Below, piece after piece: positions 10,324-22,599 of a stretch of 64,000 bases of DNA. Numbering within the stretch: the stretch's first letter is position 1; every line of letters begins with the position of its first letter. Made by a program: the position numbers and the translations under genes. The notes below the pieces were generated by a model. It was not told where the DNA came from. It was given only the letters and a program-made list of their open reading frames with translations, and made no database searches. Source of the DNA: Pleurostoma richardsiae (lineage: Eukaryota > Ascomycota > Sordariomycetes > Calosphaeriales > Pleurostomataceae); NCBI GenBank assembly GCA_030052745.1, contig JANBVO010000018.1, forward strand, positions 1-64,000, in the 5' to 3' direction.

Positions 10324-11095
10324 GGTAGCAGTTGTTCAGCGATACTGTTGGTACTCGAGCTCAGAAGACGTCCGTCTGTCGTGTCACAAGTGGTCGCATC
10401 ATGCTTATGAGTTTACGGAACACACTCGGGCTCTCCAGCACTGGCCGGGGTCGGCGGCGACCGTTTATCTCTGCCCAATGGACTTACTGTCGGCTAGGGC
10501 CATCACAGATAGCACTATCACCAAGGGCAAACAGCTCGTGAACACCTCCGGGGGATGGTCCGGCAATAGACGACGGATGGGCTCACCAATCCCCGTGCTC
10601 TGATAAGCTGTCAATAAGTCCCGGGACGTGGTGCCCCAGACAGAGTGGTGTTACCCCATGATCCACCTCTTCCCGCTTCCCTCACTTTACGGTGGCTGCT
10701 GCGTTCGTGGAGGGGCTGGATCGGCAAAACGGTATGCCCAATTAGGCTGCTGCTTAAGCGCCGGCAGATCTCTACCGTTATGGTTCTAGGGCAACAAACC
10801 CCCGTTTTGCTGATAAGCAACGGTCCTGTCTCTCTCTTTCCCTGTCAGAGCATCGATGCCACTACTCTGGCTTTAGCCGTGCATCTCGTCAAACCATACC
10901 GTCGTTCCTCATCTCGCTTCACTTCTCGATCCGTCCTGCTCCTCGCGCCGGCTCGGCTCCGATGCTCGGTGCCGATGCCTGTCAGCCACCAAACGTTAGT
11001 GCCCGAACGGATCAGCCTTGGCGATCGATAACCCCGGATCGTACCCCACGCCAAGAAGGGGAATTCTCCGACTTGAAGGCTTGAAGCTTGTAACA
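10324..11095. promoter_or_regulatory. upstream region of sugar transporter with CreA-like sites
   Basis: 772 bp between the sugar transporter start and the DUF1996 3' end, with no gene recognised. CCGGGG occurs at 10,445-10,450 and 10,548-10,553, matching the SYGGRG consensus bound by the carbon repressor CreA/Cre1. Two such hits are also expected by chance in GC-rich DNA, so the role is only suggested by the sugar-transporter context. Confidence 0.3.
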
Positions 11096-12625
11096 TCAGC
11101 CCAGGGTTGAGAAGTCTTCACGATACGTATCCGTTCTCCCGATTGAGGCAAATATGGAGAACGCTTGGCAAACTTCGACCTCCTCTATGCTCCTCGACGC
11201 TGGAGTTACCACGTACTTCTGTACAATTCCCGGATTACCAGGGGATGTCCTATGGAACACATTTCTTCTCGTAAAGAGCACCACGTAATTCTCCCATTTC
11301 CTACACCTACAAAAGCCATCTCCTATCCAGCTACCGGTTCCGACCTCACATTGGCATAGAGCTTTGGCCCGGAAGCTCCGTGAGCCCTTCCCCGAATTGT
11401 CAGCCATCAATCCCATCACGGAATAGTAAGAGCGAGACTCACATCCATCAACTTCCTCATGCGCCAGGGGCTTCTTGGTGCACTCCATAGCCGCCTGGGC
11501 AGACTGAGACTTCAGTGTCGGGCAGTTAACATTGCACCGCGCGTCCATAGCTCTTTGAAGGGCGTCGCCCTGCCAGCCGAAGAGGTAATCACCATGCTGG
11601 CCGAAGCCGGTCCTAGCAGTCGTCAAACAATGACTATCCGGGAGCACGGAGGCACGGGAACTTACGGGTCGTTCATGCTATAAACAAATGGCTGCGAGCC
11701 GTCCAACGGCCAGTCCTTGGGGTCGTTGAAGGATGTTGTCTGTAGAGTGTTCTTGTCAACACACGCAATCCAGGCGACTAGAAGTTGGTAGACACGGTCA
11801 ACTTACATCCCACATCACTTCGTACATAACCTGGGGGATCTTGACGGGGTGAGTTGATGGACAAGGGCCGTTGGATTCGAAGGTTCCGCTGCTCGGGTAC
11901 GAGACGTGGCTCTTGTGGTCGGGGGTGTCGAGGTTCTTCCCATCCCAGCACCTAGAGAAAGTGAGCTTATTTTGCCCTAGGGATGAAGTTATGGGACCAG
12001 TTGATATCCACCCAGCATAACCCACTTACGTTGGGAACGTGATCGTTGTGCGAATGCCGCCGGCACACGTTTTGCTCGGCAAGGACGTGGTGTCGTCCCC
12101 TGTGCAAGGGGCGCCTCCGAAGGGGCTGAAGTTCTTGCCGAAGCAGCGGTGGCAGACCTCCCTCGGCGCACCGCTGCTCGAGCGCAAGTTGGGATCGCCG
12201 ACGAGCATACGGAACCCCGGCTTGAAAGCCGTGACGGTTGACTTCCCATCGTAGGGCGGAATGTAATAGACGGTCAGGCCGCCACTCTGGGTCAGGTACT
12301 CGTTCGCCATCTGAGGCACGCGTTTGTACGTGCCATTGCGCGCCTTGAAGTACAGGACGGCGGTCCAGTAGTTTGAGAAGTCCTCGCTGAAGGTGCACGT
12401 CGTGCACTTGGACAGGGTGGGCGGGTCGTGCTGCCCCGGGGCCATCGTCACGTTGAAGGAGTCGCCGCCGCCGATCTGGTGGAGATGGGGTGAGGGGAGC
12501 TGCCCAGGGGTGCCGATGGGGTCGACTCGGTCGACACTGAGCTGGGAGCATGCGAACCGGAGCATCTGTTGAGCCTGAGAATCGCTGGCGAAGAGCGCCA
12601 GGGCAGTGAGGAACCGCCACTGCAT
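11096..12625 (-). CDS. secreted DUF1996 domain protein
   Basis: Predicted secreted protein of the fungal DUF1996 family, whose function is not established. Exons are 12,625-12,030; 11,951-11,807; 11,739-11,666; and a last exon from 11,612. The first ATG in frame is at 12,625 and gives a short hydrophobic signal, [18 protein letters not shown]. Conserved blocks are [68 protein letters not shown] and [18 protein letters not shown]. After [13 protein letters not shown] the family normally ends or goes on as a short tail; here the frame stays open to a TGA at 11,096 (444 codons in all), while a GTGAGT donor at 11,442 could splice it shorter. The 3' end is therefore uncertain. Asparagines in NxS/T context suggest glycosylation. 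Confidence 0.82.
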
Positions 12626-14597
12626 GTTCAAGCAACCTCGGCAGGACTGTTACAAAAGACAAAGTCTCAGGGAAGATGGGGATCGAGAAGAGAATATCTG
12701 ACAAGAACGAGCTGAGAGAGACTCAAGACAAAATCGTCGGAAGTGCCATCGAAGGGGCAGAGGCTGCATTATGTGGCCAGGACAATCTCATGCATTCTAT
12801 GAGACAAGCTTTGCGGCTTGCACATCCCGCCTGCTTGCAGGATCCAGGATATAACTCGGCTTGCGGCCATCTACGGACAGCGGTGTTTGTCAGTGGAAAC
12901 AACTGCCGTGGTCGAAACACTCAAAGCTCATATAGTATCTGGGAAAACCTGGAGGGTCATGATTGGCTCCTCTGGCAGTCTTATATACTTTGACAGAAAT
13001 TGCCTGAGTCCGAAGCTATCGCGGCTAATATCAGCCCAGTTCCCTTGGTTGGGTAGCGAAAGCAGAATTAATACAAGGCAACGTCACTAGCTCAATGAAC
13101 CAAAACTATTTTCTTTATGGTCCATGTTCGTGCCCACTCACTCCGGGCCTAGTCGTTAACAAGCCTGTCACGAGGGCGCTGGCTGAAGCCGTCAAAATGG
13201 CCTCCTAGAGTCAGGAGGGCCACCCTGTCACCATATAGAGTGAGGAAGGGCCAAAGCATTCTTAAAGAACAGAGTAACTAAGTTGATGGCACTGATTAGA
13301 GTAACAGAATGTGCCAAGCCTCCGTTCCGTATATCCGGAGGGTGGTGAAATCATAAACGTATATCCTTATCACCTAGGTCACTCATAGGCGGTGCTCTTT
13401 ACTCTATGCTTTAGTCTCTCTACATTAATGATAGACGCTTGAGATCTCTAGATTGTCTATTACTCCGAACGCTTTGTTGTGAAAGAGGAGGAGACAGAAA
13501 GTCAAACAGCTTTTAGTGAGCAAACACCGCCCAATTGATATTCTCAAATGATATCTGATGTTTGTGACATGTCCGACATGACGCATGGGTAGTAGAAGGG
13601 TTTACAGCATGCCGGACCACACTGAACTCTCCCAGGCCTGTAAATCTTCCCTGCTGAGTCGAGGCCAATTGCCTGTTGCTAGCTAAGTAGCCCTTTTCGC
13701 CCTTTTCGTCATCAGAAATACAGCTATGTTGCAATTGTCCGACTGCTAATTTACTGAACTGCCGCACCGCTGGGCGTGTGAAATTACCGACGAGCCTGGA
13801 CAATCTGGCTGCTGTCCACTGTCAGCATCGGGGTCAGCAACAACTACGACAAGAACGCGCACATCGTCCTCGAAACGCTCAACAAAACTTGAGAATCTCA
13901 TCCATGCACACGACGACCGTTTGTTCTGGATAAGTATCTTGCCGAGCTGGATGTGCGCGCCAATGCGATGATCGTTCGCCTCACCACCGTATATATTCAG
14001 CACTTCGAGTACAATCTCGGCCGATGCGCCACAACCACCCGCGTACTAACACTTCGTCAAAAGGACCTGTATGGAATTTCAAGGGGCTCAAGGAGAATGA
14101 CGGACTTGGAGCACGTCAATGATAATAATACCGGGTGCCATGCCGCTATCAACACCACTATCAACCGCTTAGGACCATCGCCATTGGACTTTATCCAAAC
14201 GCTAAGAACTCTTATGAAGGATACTAAGAAACTCCCTGCCGGAACAATGAAGGTGCCAACAACATACGAGGCACTAGTTGGGACGTGTATGGGAGGAGCA
14301 AGATAGTGTGAAAGAGAGGCTTTGTGAACCTGGTGTCCTTCAGCGATTGGTAGGAGACTTGGGCAAGCGAGATGGTCGAGCATCACTGGGGTTTCCTGGG
14401 ATCTCATAAGGATTTGTTCTGTATTCGACAGTTGTTGTCGCGACCGTTATCTGCTTTAGTGATCAGGAGGAGTGAGGTCGGAGGTCGGAGATAATTGCGG
14501 TGCAGTACGCCGATCTCGCAATCCATCAAATGTAGACTCCTCGCAAGGAACCGCCCAACTTTTCCTCCGCCCCTCAACCATCGCCGAACTCCAGACG
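12626..14597. other. intergenic, no gene recognised
   Basis: About 2 kb. The part from 13,080 to 13,500 is richer in A and T than its surroundings. Frames at 13,953-14,306 (plus) and 13,513-14,003 (minus) are open but match no family I know. A TATATAAG box on the minus strand at 12,980-12,987 could belong to the DUF1996 gene, although it lies 355 bp from the ATG. Confidence 0.45.
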
Positions 14598-15707
14598 ATG
14601 AGCTCCCAAGACGAAAAGAAGCTCCACGTCATCGTCGTCGGCGGTGGCGTGGTCGGCGCCTCTGTGGCATGGCACCTTGCCCGCCAGAACGCGTCCGTCA
14701 CCATCGTCGCTTCTGACATCGGCGGCACCGCGACGCCATGCTCGTTCGCTTGGCTGAATGCGAGCTGGCACAATCCCAAATTCTACTACGATTTCCGCCA
14801 TCGGTCCATGGCCCGCTGGAAGCAGCTCGCCGACGAGGTGCCCGGCCTGCGCGATCTGGTGCAGTGGTGCGGCTCGCTGCAGTGGGACCTCTCGCCGGGT
14901 GAACTCGCCAAGTATGAGAAGCAGCACGGCGCCTGGGGCTACGACATCCGCCGCGCCGAGCGCGACGAGATTGCGGGGCGTGAGCCCTTCCTTTCCGAGG
15001 ACGTGCTGCCTGCCGAGTGGGGGCTGCGGATCGCCGAGGAGGGCGCTGTTGAGGCGGCTGATGCGGCCTCGCTGATGATAGCCGACGCCCAAGCTCATGG
15101 CGCGCGCGTCGTGTCCACGACCGTCACCAGTATTGTGAAAAACGATGATGGTGTTCAGGGTGTCGTGACCGCGTCTGGCGAGCAGCTATTTGCTGATCAC
15201 GTCGTGTTGGCGGCCGGCGTGGGTAGCACCCCGCTTTGCGCATCCGTTGGCATCGCTTTGCCAGTCACCAGTCGACCAGGCCTGCTTGTGCACTCCAAGC
15301 CGGTGGCAACGCGTATCTTGAACGGGCTGGTCATCTCCAACGGGCCTCATATGAGACAGACGGCTGGCGGACGCCTCTTGGCAGGAGCTGGGTTTGCTGG
15401 TGGCGATCCAGGCGGGGATCCCAAGGTGACGGCAGAGGAGCTCTTCGCAAAAGTGAAGAGCATGTTCAAAGCGGAGGCGAGCGGAGTTGAGACGCTTGAG
15501 TTGGACTTCTTCACGGTTGGTCATAGGCCCACGCCACAGGACGGGCTGCCTATTCTAGGCGCAAGCGGGCTGAAAGGACTTACTCTCGCTGTCATGCACT
15601 CGGGCGTTACCCTTGCTGCCATTGTCGGTGAGGTGCTGGCGGACCAAGTTGTTCATGGAAAGAAGGATCCTGCTCTTGATGCATTCGCGCTTGGCCGTTT
15701 TACTTAG
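14598..15707 (+). CDS. FAD-dependent oxidoreductase (DAO/DadA family)
   Basis: Intronless gene for a 369-residue flavoenzyme of the glycine/D-amino-acid oxidase family, which oxidises amines or amino acids to imines, usually passing electrons to oxygen or a carrier. The ATG at 14,598 places the dinucleotide-binding fold at the very N-terminus: HVIVVGGGVVGASVAWHLA at residues 10-28. A WCGSLQWDLS segment, the mid-domain VVLAAGVGST FAD contact near residue 215 and a C-terminal GHRPTPQDGLPILG loop near 307-320, which caps the isoalloxazine in this family, are all present. No peroxisomal SKL-type tail or signal peptide is seen. Lack of introns, where most accessory genes here have several, makes bacterial origin possible but unproved. 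The substrate is unknown. Confidence 0.88.
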   Translation: MSSQDEKKLHVIVVGGGVVGASVAWHLARQNASVTIVASDIGGTATPCSFAWLNASWHNPKFYYDFRHRSMARWKQLADEVPGLRDLVQWCGSLQWDLSPGELAKYEKQHGAWGYDIRRAERDEIAGREPFLSEDVLPAEWGLRIAEEGAVEAADAASLMIADAQAHGARVVSTTVTSIVKNDDGVQGVVTASGEQLFADHVVLAAGVGSTPLCASVGIALPVTSRPGLLVHSKPVATRILNGLVISNGPHMRQTAGGRLLAGAGFAGGDPGGDPKVTAEELFAKVKSMFKAEASGVETLELDFFTVGHRPTPQDGLPILGASGLKGLTLAVMHSGVTLAAIVGEVLADQVVHGKKDPALDAFALGRFT

Positions 15708-16127
15708 CGGCACGGCTGCTACCCAGCAAAGTCAATACCTTCGGACAGATACGCGTCGTGGATTCAAGCCTTGAGAAAACCGGTCGAGGTGTGCCTTACA
15801 CACGAAGGCAGTACCACACCAACATGAGATAAGGCGGTACATAATTGATGAGACAGTGGTAGCAGTAGACGTACCTCGATTGTTTGACGTTTTAGAAACC
15901 CTGCTAAATAGTCATGAGAACGCGAAGGTGAAATACGTACATACAATCGTCTGTGGTGAGCTCAAGCGCACGGTAACAACACTACTTCCGGACATTCATA
16001 ATGTGTGATCTAGTAACTGAAAGTCTCTCTATTGATCCTGAGTCTAGATTAACAGACGGGTACATTCTTCTTTCTAGTTATATGGGCCAATGAGCTCCTC
16101 TTAAGGGTAGACGATCAGCGCTGCCCC
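15708..16127. other. convergent intergenic spacer
   Basis: 420 bp between the 3' ends of the FAD oxidoreductase and the O-methyltransferase. Nothing recognisable. Confidence 0.5.
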
Positions 16128-17648
16128 CTAGTTCGCCGGCAGCTCCACCTCGATGAGGCTCTCAACTCCCTTTCCACCGCTCCAGATTTTGACGATCTTC
16201 AATCCGGCGAGGTCCTCCAGGAGATGGTACCAGTCAGTCTCGGTCCGCTCCTTGGAACAGAACAGAGTCAGCATCACCATGTCCAGGGCAGAAGTCTCCC
16301 AGTAGGCGCCGGTCTTTGGGATGACGTTCTCGTTGATCAGCAGCTTGCTGTAGCCGGGAGTCATGGCCTCCTTGATCCGGCCCAGGATGACCTCGCAGAC
16401 GTCATCCGGCCAGTCGTGCAGGCACGAGTGCATGTAGTACGCGCGGGCACCTGATCAAGTCAGCGTGGTAGTCCTTCACTAGGGCAGTCATCAGACAAGT
16501 TGGGACAGGTCAATCTATCTCACCTTTGACAGGCTGCTCTGTGCGGAAGTCATACTCCATCGGCGTGATGGCGGGGTCCAGATCCTTGATCTGCCCGATA
16601 ACGACGGGTAGATCCTGGAGGATCAGCTTGCCGGGAGGGTTGGGGTGGTATTTCTTGAAAGCCATTAGGTCGTGGCCAACGCTGCCACCAATGTCGACGA
16701 GGAACGCGGCGTTGGGGTCACTCTTGGCGCCATCAATGAGCCGCTCTTTGACGGGGAAGAAACTCGGGGCCATCCATGGTGGCCGGCCCTGGCGGTAGCC
16801 GCCCATGTGGTTGTTGAAATGGGTACCGTAGCCGAGGGACTGCTGCCAGGCGAACATGTCCATGTCAGTCTGGTAGGCGTGCATCATTGGGGTGTTCTTG
16901 GCGTCGGTAGGATTCTTCCAGCCATGCTTGCGGGCGAACTCGTGGAACTTGATGGGGCCGCCGCTGGTGCAGGAAAGCCTGGTTATGGAACAATGATCAG
17001 TAGGCTTGTCCAGCCTCGTGGGAGAGAGGAGAGCTTGGAATGAACGTACATGGCAAGATAGCCATCTCCAATGATTGGGATGCTCATGGACTTCGAGTAG
17101 TTGGTCGGCCTGTATTCATCCTCTCCCGTTTCGATAATGTAGCCCATCGCCCCGAGATGCCGCATGAGCCGCCCTATGGAAGTGTCAAAGAAGATTGCCA
17201 AAGAGGTGGGGGACGTGAGACAAACCAAGGAGGACGGGGTCAACTCCGAGATCGTTGGCGAGCTCGCTGACCTTCTGGGGCCGGTCTCCGTTCTTAGCCA
17301 TCAGTTTCCAAAGGCCAGAATCGACTCCGAAGGAAAGGCCAGCAATAGCACCCGTCTGAGCGGCTAGGTCAGCAAAAGGGACGATCAGGAAATGGTTAGT
17401 TGCCTCCTCACCTGTGCCCAGGTGTGCTTCACCATGGTCTCCCGAGGCGTCTCGAGGGCCTGGACCATGGTTCGAGCCTTGACGAGTAGATCATGGCGAG
17501 CTTCATCGCCGCCTGTTGATAGAGCTCCCACGCCGGCAGTGATTTCCTTCAGCAGGCCGGGGATAGCATCGATGTTGTTGGGGCTGATAGCAATCGAAGC
17601 ATCCACCGGGGACGCCTCTACCCCGTCTTCGCGGCTAATGCTACCCAT
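16128..17648 (-). CDS. O-methyltransferase, SAM-dependent
   Basis: Predicted 422-residue class I O-methyltransferase of the plant/fungal COMT-like group, which methylates hydroxyls of small aromatic or polyketide molecules with S-adenosylmethionine. Exons are 17,648-17,412; 17,355-17,226; 17,173-17,050; 16,978-16,524; 16,450-16,128. The second intron has a rare GTTTGT donor. An N-terminal dimerisation/winged-helix region includes LMRHLGAMGYI. SAM motif I is FLVDIGGSVGHDL in exon 4, PGKLILQDLPVVI follows, and HDWPDD in exon 5 carries the family's catalytic histidine at the HDW position. The C-terminus ends in VESLIEVELPAN. It converges on the FAD oxidoreductase. Such enzymes are often part of secondary-metabolite clusters, but no synthase lies in this window. 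Confidence 0.92.
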
Positions 17649-19655
17649 TCTCGCTGGTCTTTTTTCCCCGGAATATTGAGAAGAAGCAAGGTGTGACAAA
17701 GATGGACTCAGATCTCTGGGGTGGCTATCGTTGGACGACCTGGCAAGGGGTATGTCCCCTTTAAATGATGAATATCACGGGTGGCATCTCTCCGGGCTCG
17801 GTCAAGGAGGGCTCCGCATCCCCTATCAACCCTTGCTATGCCCGCGGAGTAGTCCATTCTCTCTGCATGCCGCTCGTATCATATCTCGACCACCCAGATG
17901 CCAAGACCCATCGCGGCCGCGCAAGCTGTGGAAAGACTCCATGGAAACCTGCTATTAGACCATACCTCAGAAGCAACATTTGCGGCGGGGAAACGGCATC
18001 AAGATTGTTAGTCCAGTGGTACATCCGCTCAAGTGGTGGCCGCTGAATTATTCCACAGCTTGTCACGGCAATGGCCAAATTGAATACAGGAGGCTTGTCA
18101 GCGGAACTCACAAGGGTTGAACTGCAGGGATATCTGCAGGAGCAGCATGATAAGTGACTGTGATCGGCGGTCGCAGCTGTTCTCGGAGAAATTGTACTTG
18201 AGTAGTAACCTCTCCTGCTTGTTCCCACCTTCGGGGAGAAGGACAACGCATCCGACTGCAAAGTCGCACATCTCGCAGCGCCGCCTTCCGGATAGATTGT
18301 CTCGAATTCGCTGCTCCGCCGTGGGAATGGCATCAGGAGATGTGCACAAAATAAGCTTCTCATGGGATATGTACATAGTGGAGGCGTATCTTCAGCAATC
18401 GACCGTGGGGAACGGAGGATCCTTTCTGGCAGTCTTCCATGGTCGAGCCATAGTTATCTACCTCTGTACTCTGGAACCAACAACTGGGATTAAGTCAGTG
18501 CGCTGCAGGACTAGTCTCACAGAGTGAATCGATCCTGGATACTGACAGATCCTGTCATTGGCGGGTATCTCTTCCTTTCTTTGACCCTGGACGACGGGGA
18601 AGGTCCCGTCAGCAGGGGTTCGCAGAATGATACCCAACGGTCGGCGGATACAGCCGCGGCTCCGTCACTCTAAACCGCATCTTTGACCGCATGCGTACTA
18701 GTCCACGGTGCTATTTTCTGCTCCAGGGTCTGCTAACCTCCTTGGCGCTGTTGCCAGGGCTTGGGTTACAGTTCTTTAAATCATACAAGGATGCATCCCG
18801 GAGCTGACGAAGGCCCTGCCCTCTTGGCCATAGGCTCATTTCTTGGTACGGAATGAACGCCTCGGCAGGACATGGCTGGGAGTCCTCCGACTTCCTTGGC
18901 GACTGCGAATAGAGATGCATGCGTCTTACAATGCGTGAACGACGGGTGCATATGGATGGGTTTTTAGGGTAGCAGAGAACGTGGGTGACTGGCGAGCATG
19001 AACCCTGTAGCCGCTGTCGTCTTCACAAGCTCAGGCACAAACCCAGCGAGATGACCGAGCTCGGTACTCGTACTGCGTGCCTCGTAAGCGAGGGTATACC
19101 CATGTCCTCCAGCGCAGATCCCTCCGCCCTGGGCGAATGGGCGAGGTGAACTGCTGCAGCAAAGGCTCTTGTCGTCAGGCGTGGGCTGTTTCTTGCGTTT
19201 CACCCAGGTTGTCACCGTCTCCTTTTTTCGAGGTTCCATAATGTTCGGCCGAGGGACTCGTTAGAACAGCCCAGCAGGGAACCCGGCCAGGGATGATGTG
19301 GCTTCCAGGAAACCATGACCATTGTTGTGAAATGACCATCGCAGTGTCCGTTATATTGTAAAGACTTGCGGTCGAGACCGTTGATCGGCAGTTGCAGGGC
19401 TCGAACTCGAAAACTCAAACAAATCCTCGCATAACAAAACTTACCCCTGATGATGATGGGCTTCCGCCAGCACCCTCCAAAGACTAGTCCATCCTGCTTT
19501 TCGGCTCCGTGGAATCTGGTGTCTCCAGTGTCCCTATTCCGTTCTTTCACTCCTTGCACTCGTCAGTTACGGTCTTGCCCAACAGCCTCCCGCGAAACAA
19601 CGTTTGTACACCGCCATTTTGGCGTCCCAATCGTCTTTCAACAAGGTCATCAACG
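17649..19655. other. divergent intergenic, no gene recognised
   Basis: About 2 kb between the 5' ends of the O-methyltransferase and the first Pth11-like gene. Several short open frames exist on both strands, but none shows a family motif or convincing splice pattern. Confidence 0.5.
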
Positions 19656-21124
19656 ATGGCGGGGCCAGAAGTAGGTTCGGATGCGTGGAAGGCGCAGGAC
19701 AAGGGACCTACCATTGTGGCTACTTGTTGGGCTGTCACAGCCATCAGTACATTCTTTGTTGTGGCTCGAGTCTATGTGCGCGGCAAGATCATGGGCAGAC
19801 TCCAAAGTGACGATTACTTTACCGTTCTCGGTCTTGTAAGTCGACCCAACTCACAACTCGAACCTCCCGTGCGGACACTAATGCGCGTGGGCGAAGATCT
19901 GCGGCTACATCTCGACCGCTCTTTCGACTGTTGCAGTCTCGTATGGAAATGGAAAGCACTTCAGTCTCCTAACAGTAAAGCAGCAAGAAGGTGCCATCCT
20001 GTGGACTACTGCGGCTTTCTGTCCGGGCGTCCTATCGTTCGGCCTGCCGAAGATGGCCGTGATCGTACTCTTGACTCGCCTCCTGAACCCGCGCCCATAC
20101 CACAAGTATTTCCTCTGGTTTATGGGGATCTGGTGCCAGCTGACCCTCTTCGCAACCGTCGGCGTCCTTCTGGGCAGGTGCACTCCGGCCCGCTCGCTGT
20201 GGGACTTTTCGGTGAAGGGTAAATGCTTCGATACCAGCATCCTCGTCGCCTACTGTATCTATGCAGGCTGTGAGTCTCTAGCCCGAAGCGAAATCCGGTG
20301 GCATCAACAACTAACCTACCCACAGCATACTCGGCCTTTGTCGATATATACCTCGCCATATACCCAACTGTTGTCCTCTTCAAGCTGCAGTTGTCGATGA
20401 AGAAGAAGCTCGCCCTCTGCGTTGCGCTGGGTGTTGGTTCCATGTGTGTTACGCTGATGACCAGGTCTGCATCCGACTCGCTGACAATCTTTCAGATCTG
20501 GAGTCGTTGCCATCTACAAAACCACGCGAATTCCATCTCTTGCAAGCGCTGACTTCTCGTGTACGTTCTTGATATCGCACTCGTCTTGGGAGACTATCTG
20601 ACAGTATACAGTTGACACTTCTGACCTTGTGATCTGGACCGTGTAAGGCCGTTCTTCTCCTTTTCGATCTGGTTTAGTCTCTGACGAGTTGGCACAGAAT
20701 CGAAGGCAGCACCATCATCATCGCCTGCTCAATCCCTATCCTGCAGCCCCTCCTCGAGATCATCCTCCGCCGCAACCCCTTCAGCTCCAACAAGGACAGC
20801 AAGAAGAGCCCGCGGTACTACGAGGACTACACCTCGCAGAGCAAGTCGCGCGGCGGCGGCATCGAACTCGGGCAGCGCAAGCCCAAGTCCAAGATCCGCG
20901 ATGACCTGGGTCTGACCATTGTGGATGATGACAGCCAGGAGAACATCCTCACACCGCAGCCTGAGAAGTCCTCGGATTCGTTCGTGGCATCCGGGACTGG
21001 CGTCAGGAGGACGAGCCACCCGGCTGAGGGGCAAATCGTGCGGACCGATGTGGTTACGGTGTCATATGAAGCGCCTGGACAGGGACATACTCGAAACACT
21101 TCCCAGGGCTGGAGGGTTATGTGA
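19656..21124 (+). CDS. Pth11-like / fungal rhodopsin-domain membrane protein 1
   Basis: Predicted 397-residue protein with the seven-helix domain shared by Pth11-like GPCR candidates and the fungal rhodopsin domain (PF20684-type). Family roles include surface sensing, but most members are uncharacterised. Six exons: 19,656-19,835; 19,897-20,269; 20,326-20,443; 20,496-20,560; 20,612-20,642; 20,698-21,124. Splicing is supported by phase and by family blocks: LQSDDYFTVLGL at the end of helix 2, LWFMGIWCQL, LGRCTPARSLWDFS with the conserved cysteine, YSAFVDIYLAIYPTVVLFKLQL, YKTTRIPSLASADF, and IEGSTIIIACSIPILQPL in helix 7. A cytosolic tail of about 120 residues is Ser/Lys-rich. No CFEM domain precedes the helices. 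The 31-nt exon is unusually small. Confidence 0.88.
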
Positions 21125-22599
21125 ATGGCGCCGAGGCCCGCTAACCTTTCCTGCGTTGGTTTGTGACGTGCAAGACGAATCCCTGACAAACCCCGAGCGC
21201 AGAAGAGACACGTTTGCACCGCAATGGACTTTACGGGAACGCAGAGGCCCCGACAACCTAAGTGTAGCCTTCGGGATGTCAGCTCCCGGTGCTCGGAGAG
21301 CCGAGGCTGCCTTATAGCCCGTGTCTCAACCAAAGCTTTGAGCGTTCCTGGAAGAAGATGTCGTAAATGAAAGGAAGAAGCGATTCGCGCCGATATTTGT
21401 TGCTGCTGCCACTGTTATTGGAGAAATCGACCGTATGCTCAGATATATCATTCATTGCCCAACTTGACTATTACCTATCCTCCCGACTCACCTCCCCTCC
21501 CGGCCTACCTTTTTCCCGCCCTTCTGAACACCAACGGAGGAATCGGAAATGACTTTGTCGGCTGCAGAGAAAGCCATTCCTCCAAATAATTGTGCCAGTA
21601 GCAAAAAGGCATGCAGCGAATAGCAACGGACAGAAAGGAACCTGGACTTGGTCTTTTCGCCCGTGTTGTCCGTCGGACGTTTTCTCAGGAAGGTCTTTCA
21701 TGACCTATTGTTTAACAATCAACCATGAGCTGAAGCCAGTATCAAACGATTGCACGATGTGCCGTCGAGAGCGGTCAGCACTACAACTCTGTTGCCCGGG
21801 GCGTGTCCGGGAGCCCTGTAAGGAGAGGAATCTACTGCAATCTCAGATGCTCCGTAGATGCGGCATGTCAGTGCTTAGATTCGAGATCCGGCTGACGGGA
21901 GTGGTACCCGTCCTCGAACGAAACCCAGGCTCGTGAGCACCGACTACAATCGGCGGACTACGACTGCAGAGATATGATATAATATACACAGCTCATTGTG
22001 ACTACTGACGAGGTGTCACGAACACGCGCCACGGAGGTTCATCCCATATTACGACGTAGCAGTGGTGTTCGGGTTAGGGTTCGAGGTCGAGCTTGACAGA
22101 GGCGTACGTAATGCGCGGATCGACTTCTGCCCGAAGTCCGACCACCATCTCGCGAGCAGCACGTCATAGTCAGAGCCAATACGCGTTTTACGAAGACTCT
22201 GGCGTGCGACAAGGCGTCACCAGCGGGCTGCCTGACGAAGAGAAAAAACCGAGGAGCTCGATGAGGGAGCGCCCGCCATCCTCATATGCTATTCGTCTCT
22301 CGGATGGCCCGGCGATTCTCTAGGGTGAAGGATCTCCCCACCACCATTGGGTGCCAGTGCTGCCAAGAGCTCGGAGTCCGGCGAGCTTCCAAAGCGCCGC
22401 AGCGGGGGCGGCCTAGGACATGCCCTGTCTCACGACTACAAAGGCGCTCTCCGCATCGCTGTTGACGTCAGCTGATGTTTCGCAATGCGCTCTCCTCCCA
22501 TATAACCGCTGAGCTGCTGCTGCTACTCCCTGCAGCTTCGTACCTTCATCCTCTTGAAGGAATTGGCTTGACTTGCTTCAAGCTCTGTGTACATCCACC
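21125..22599. other. intergenic with fasciclin gene promoter at its end
   Basis: About 1.5 kb with no gene recognised. A two-unit telomere-like GGGTTAGGGTT lies at 22,071-22,081. The last 140 bp hold a CRE and TATA box, listed separately. Confidence 0.5.
22463..22505 (+). promoter_or_regulatory. CRE palindrome and TATA box of fasciclin gene
   Basis: A perfect CRE/ATF palindrome TGACGTCA is at 22,463-22,470 and a TATAA box at 22,501-22,505. They lie 137 and 99 bp before the ATG at 22,600, the expected spacing for a core promoter with an upstream bZIP site. In fungi this octamer is bound by Atf1/AtfA-type stress regulators. Confidence 0.55.

Noticed and set aside
13953-14306. 117-codon plus-strand ORF
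   Set aside because: No similarity to any family I know, no promoter or splice support, and it lies in a low-coding stretch.
14598-17648. Secondary-metabolite cluster
   Set aside because: Only an oxidoreductase and an O-methyltransferase are present; no polyketide, peptide or terpene synthase nor a cluster regulator lies nearby.
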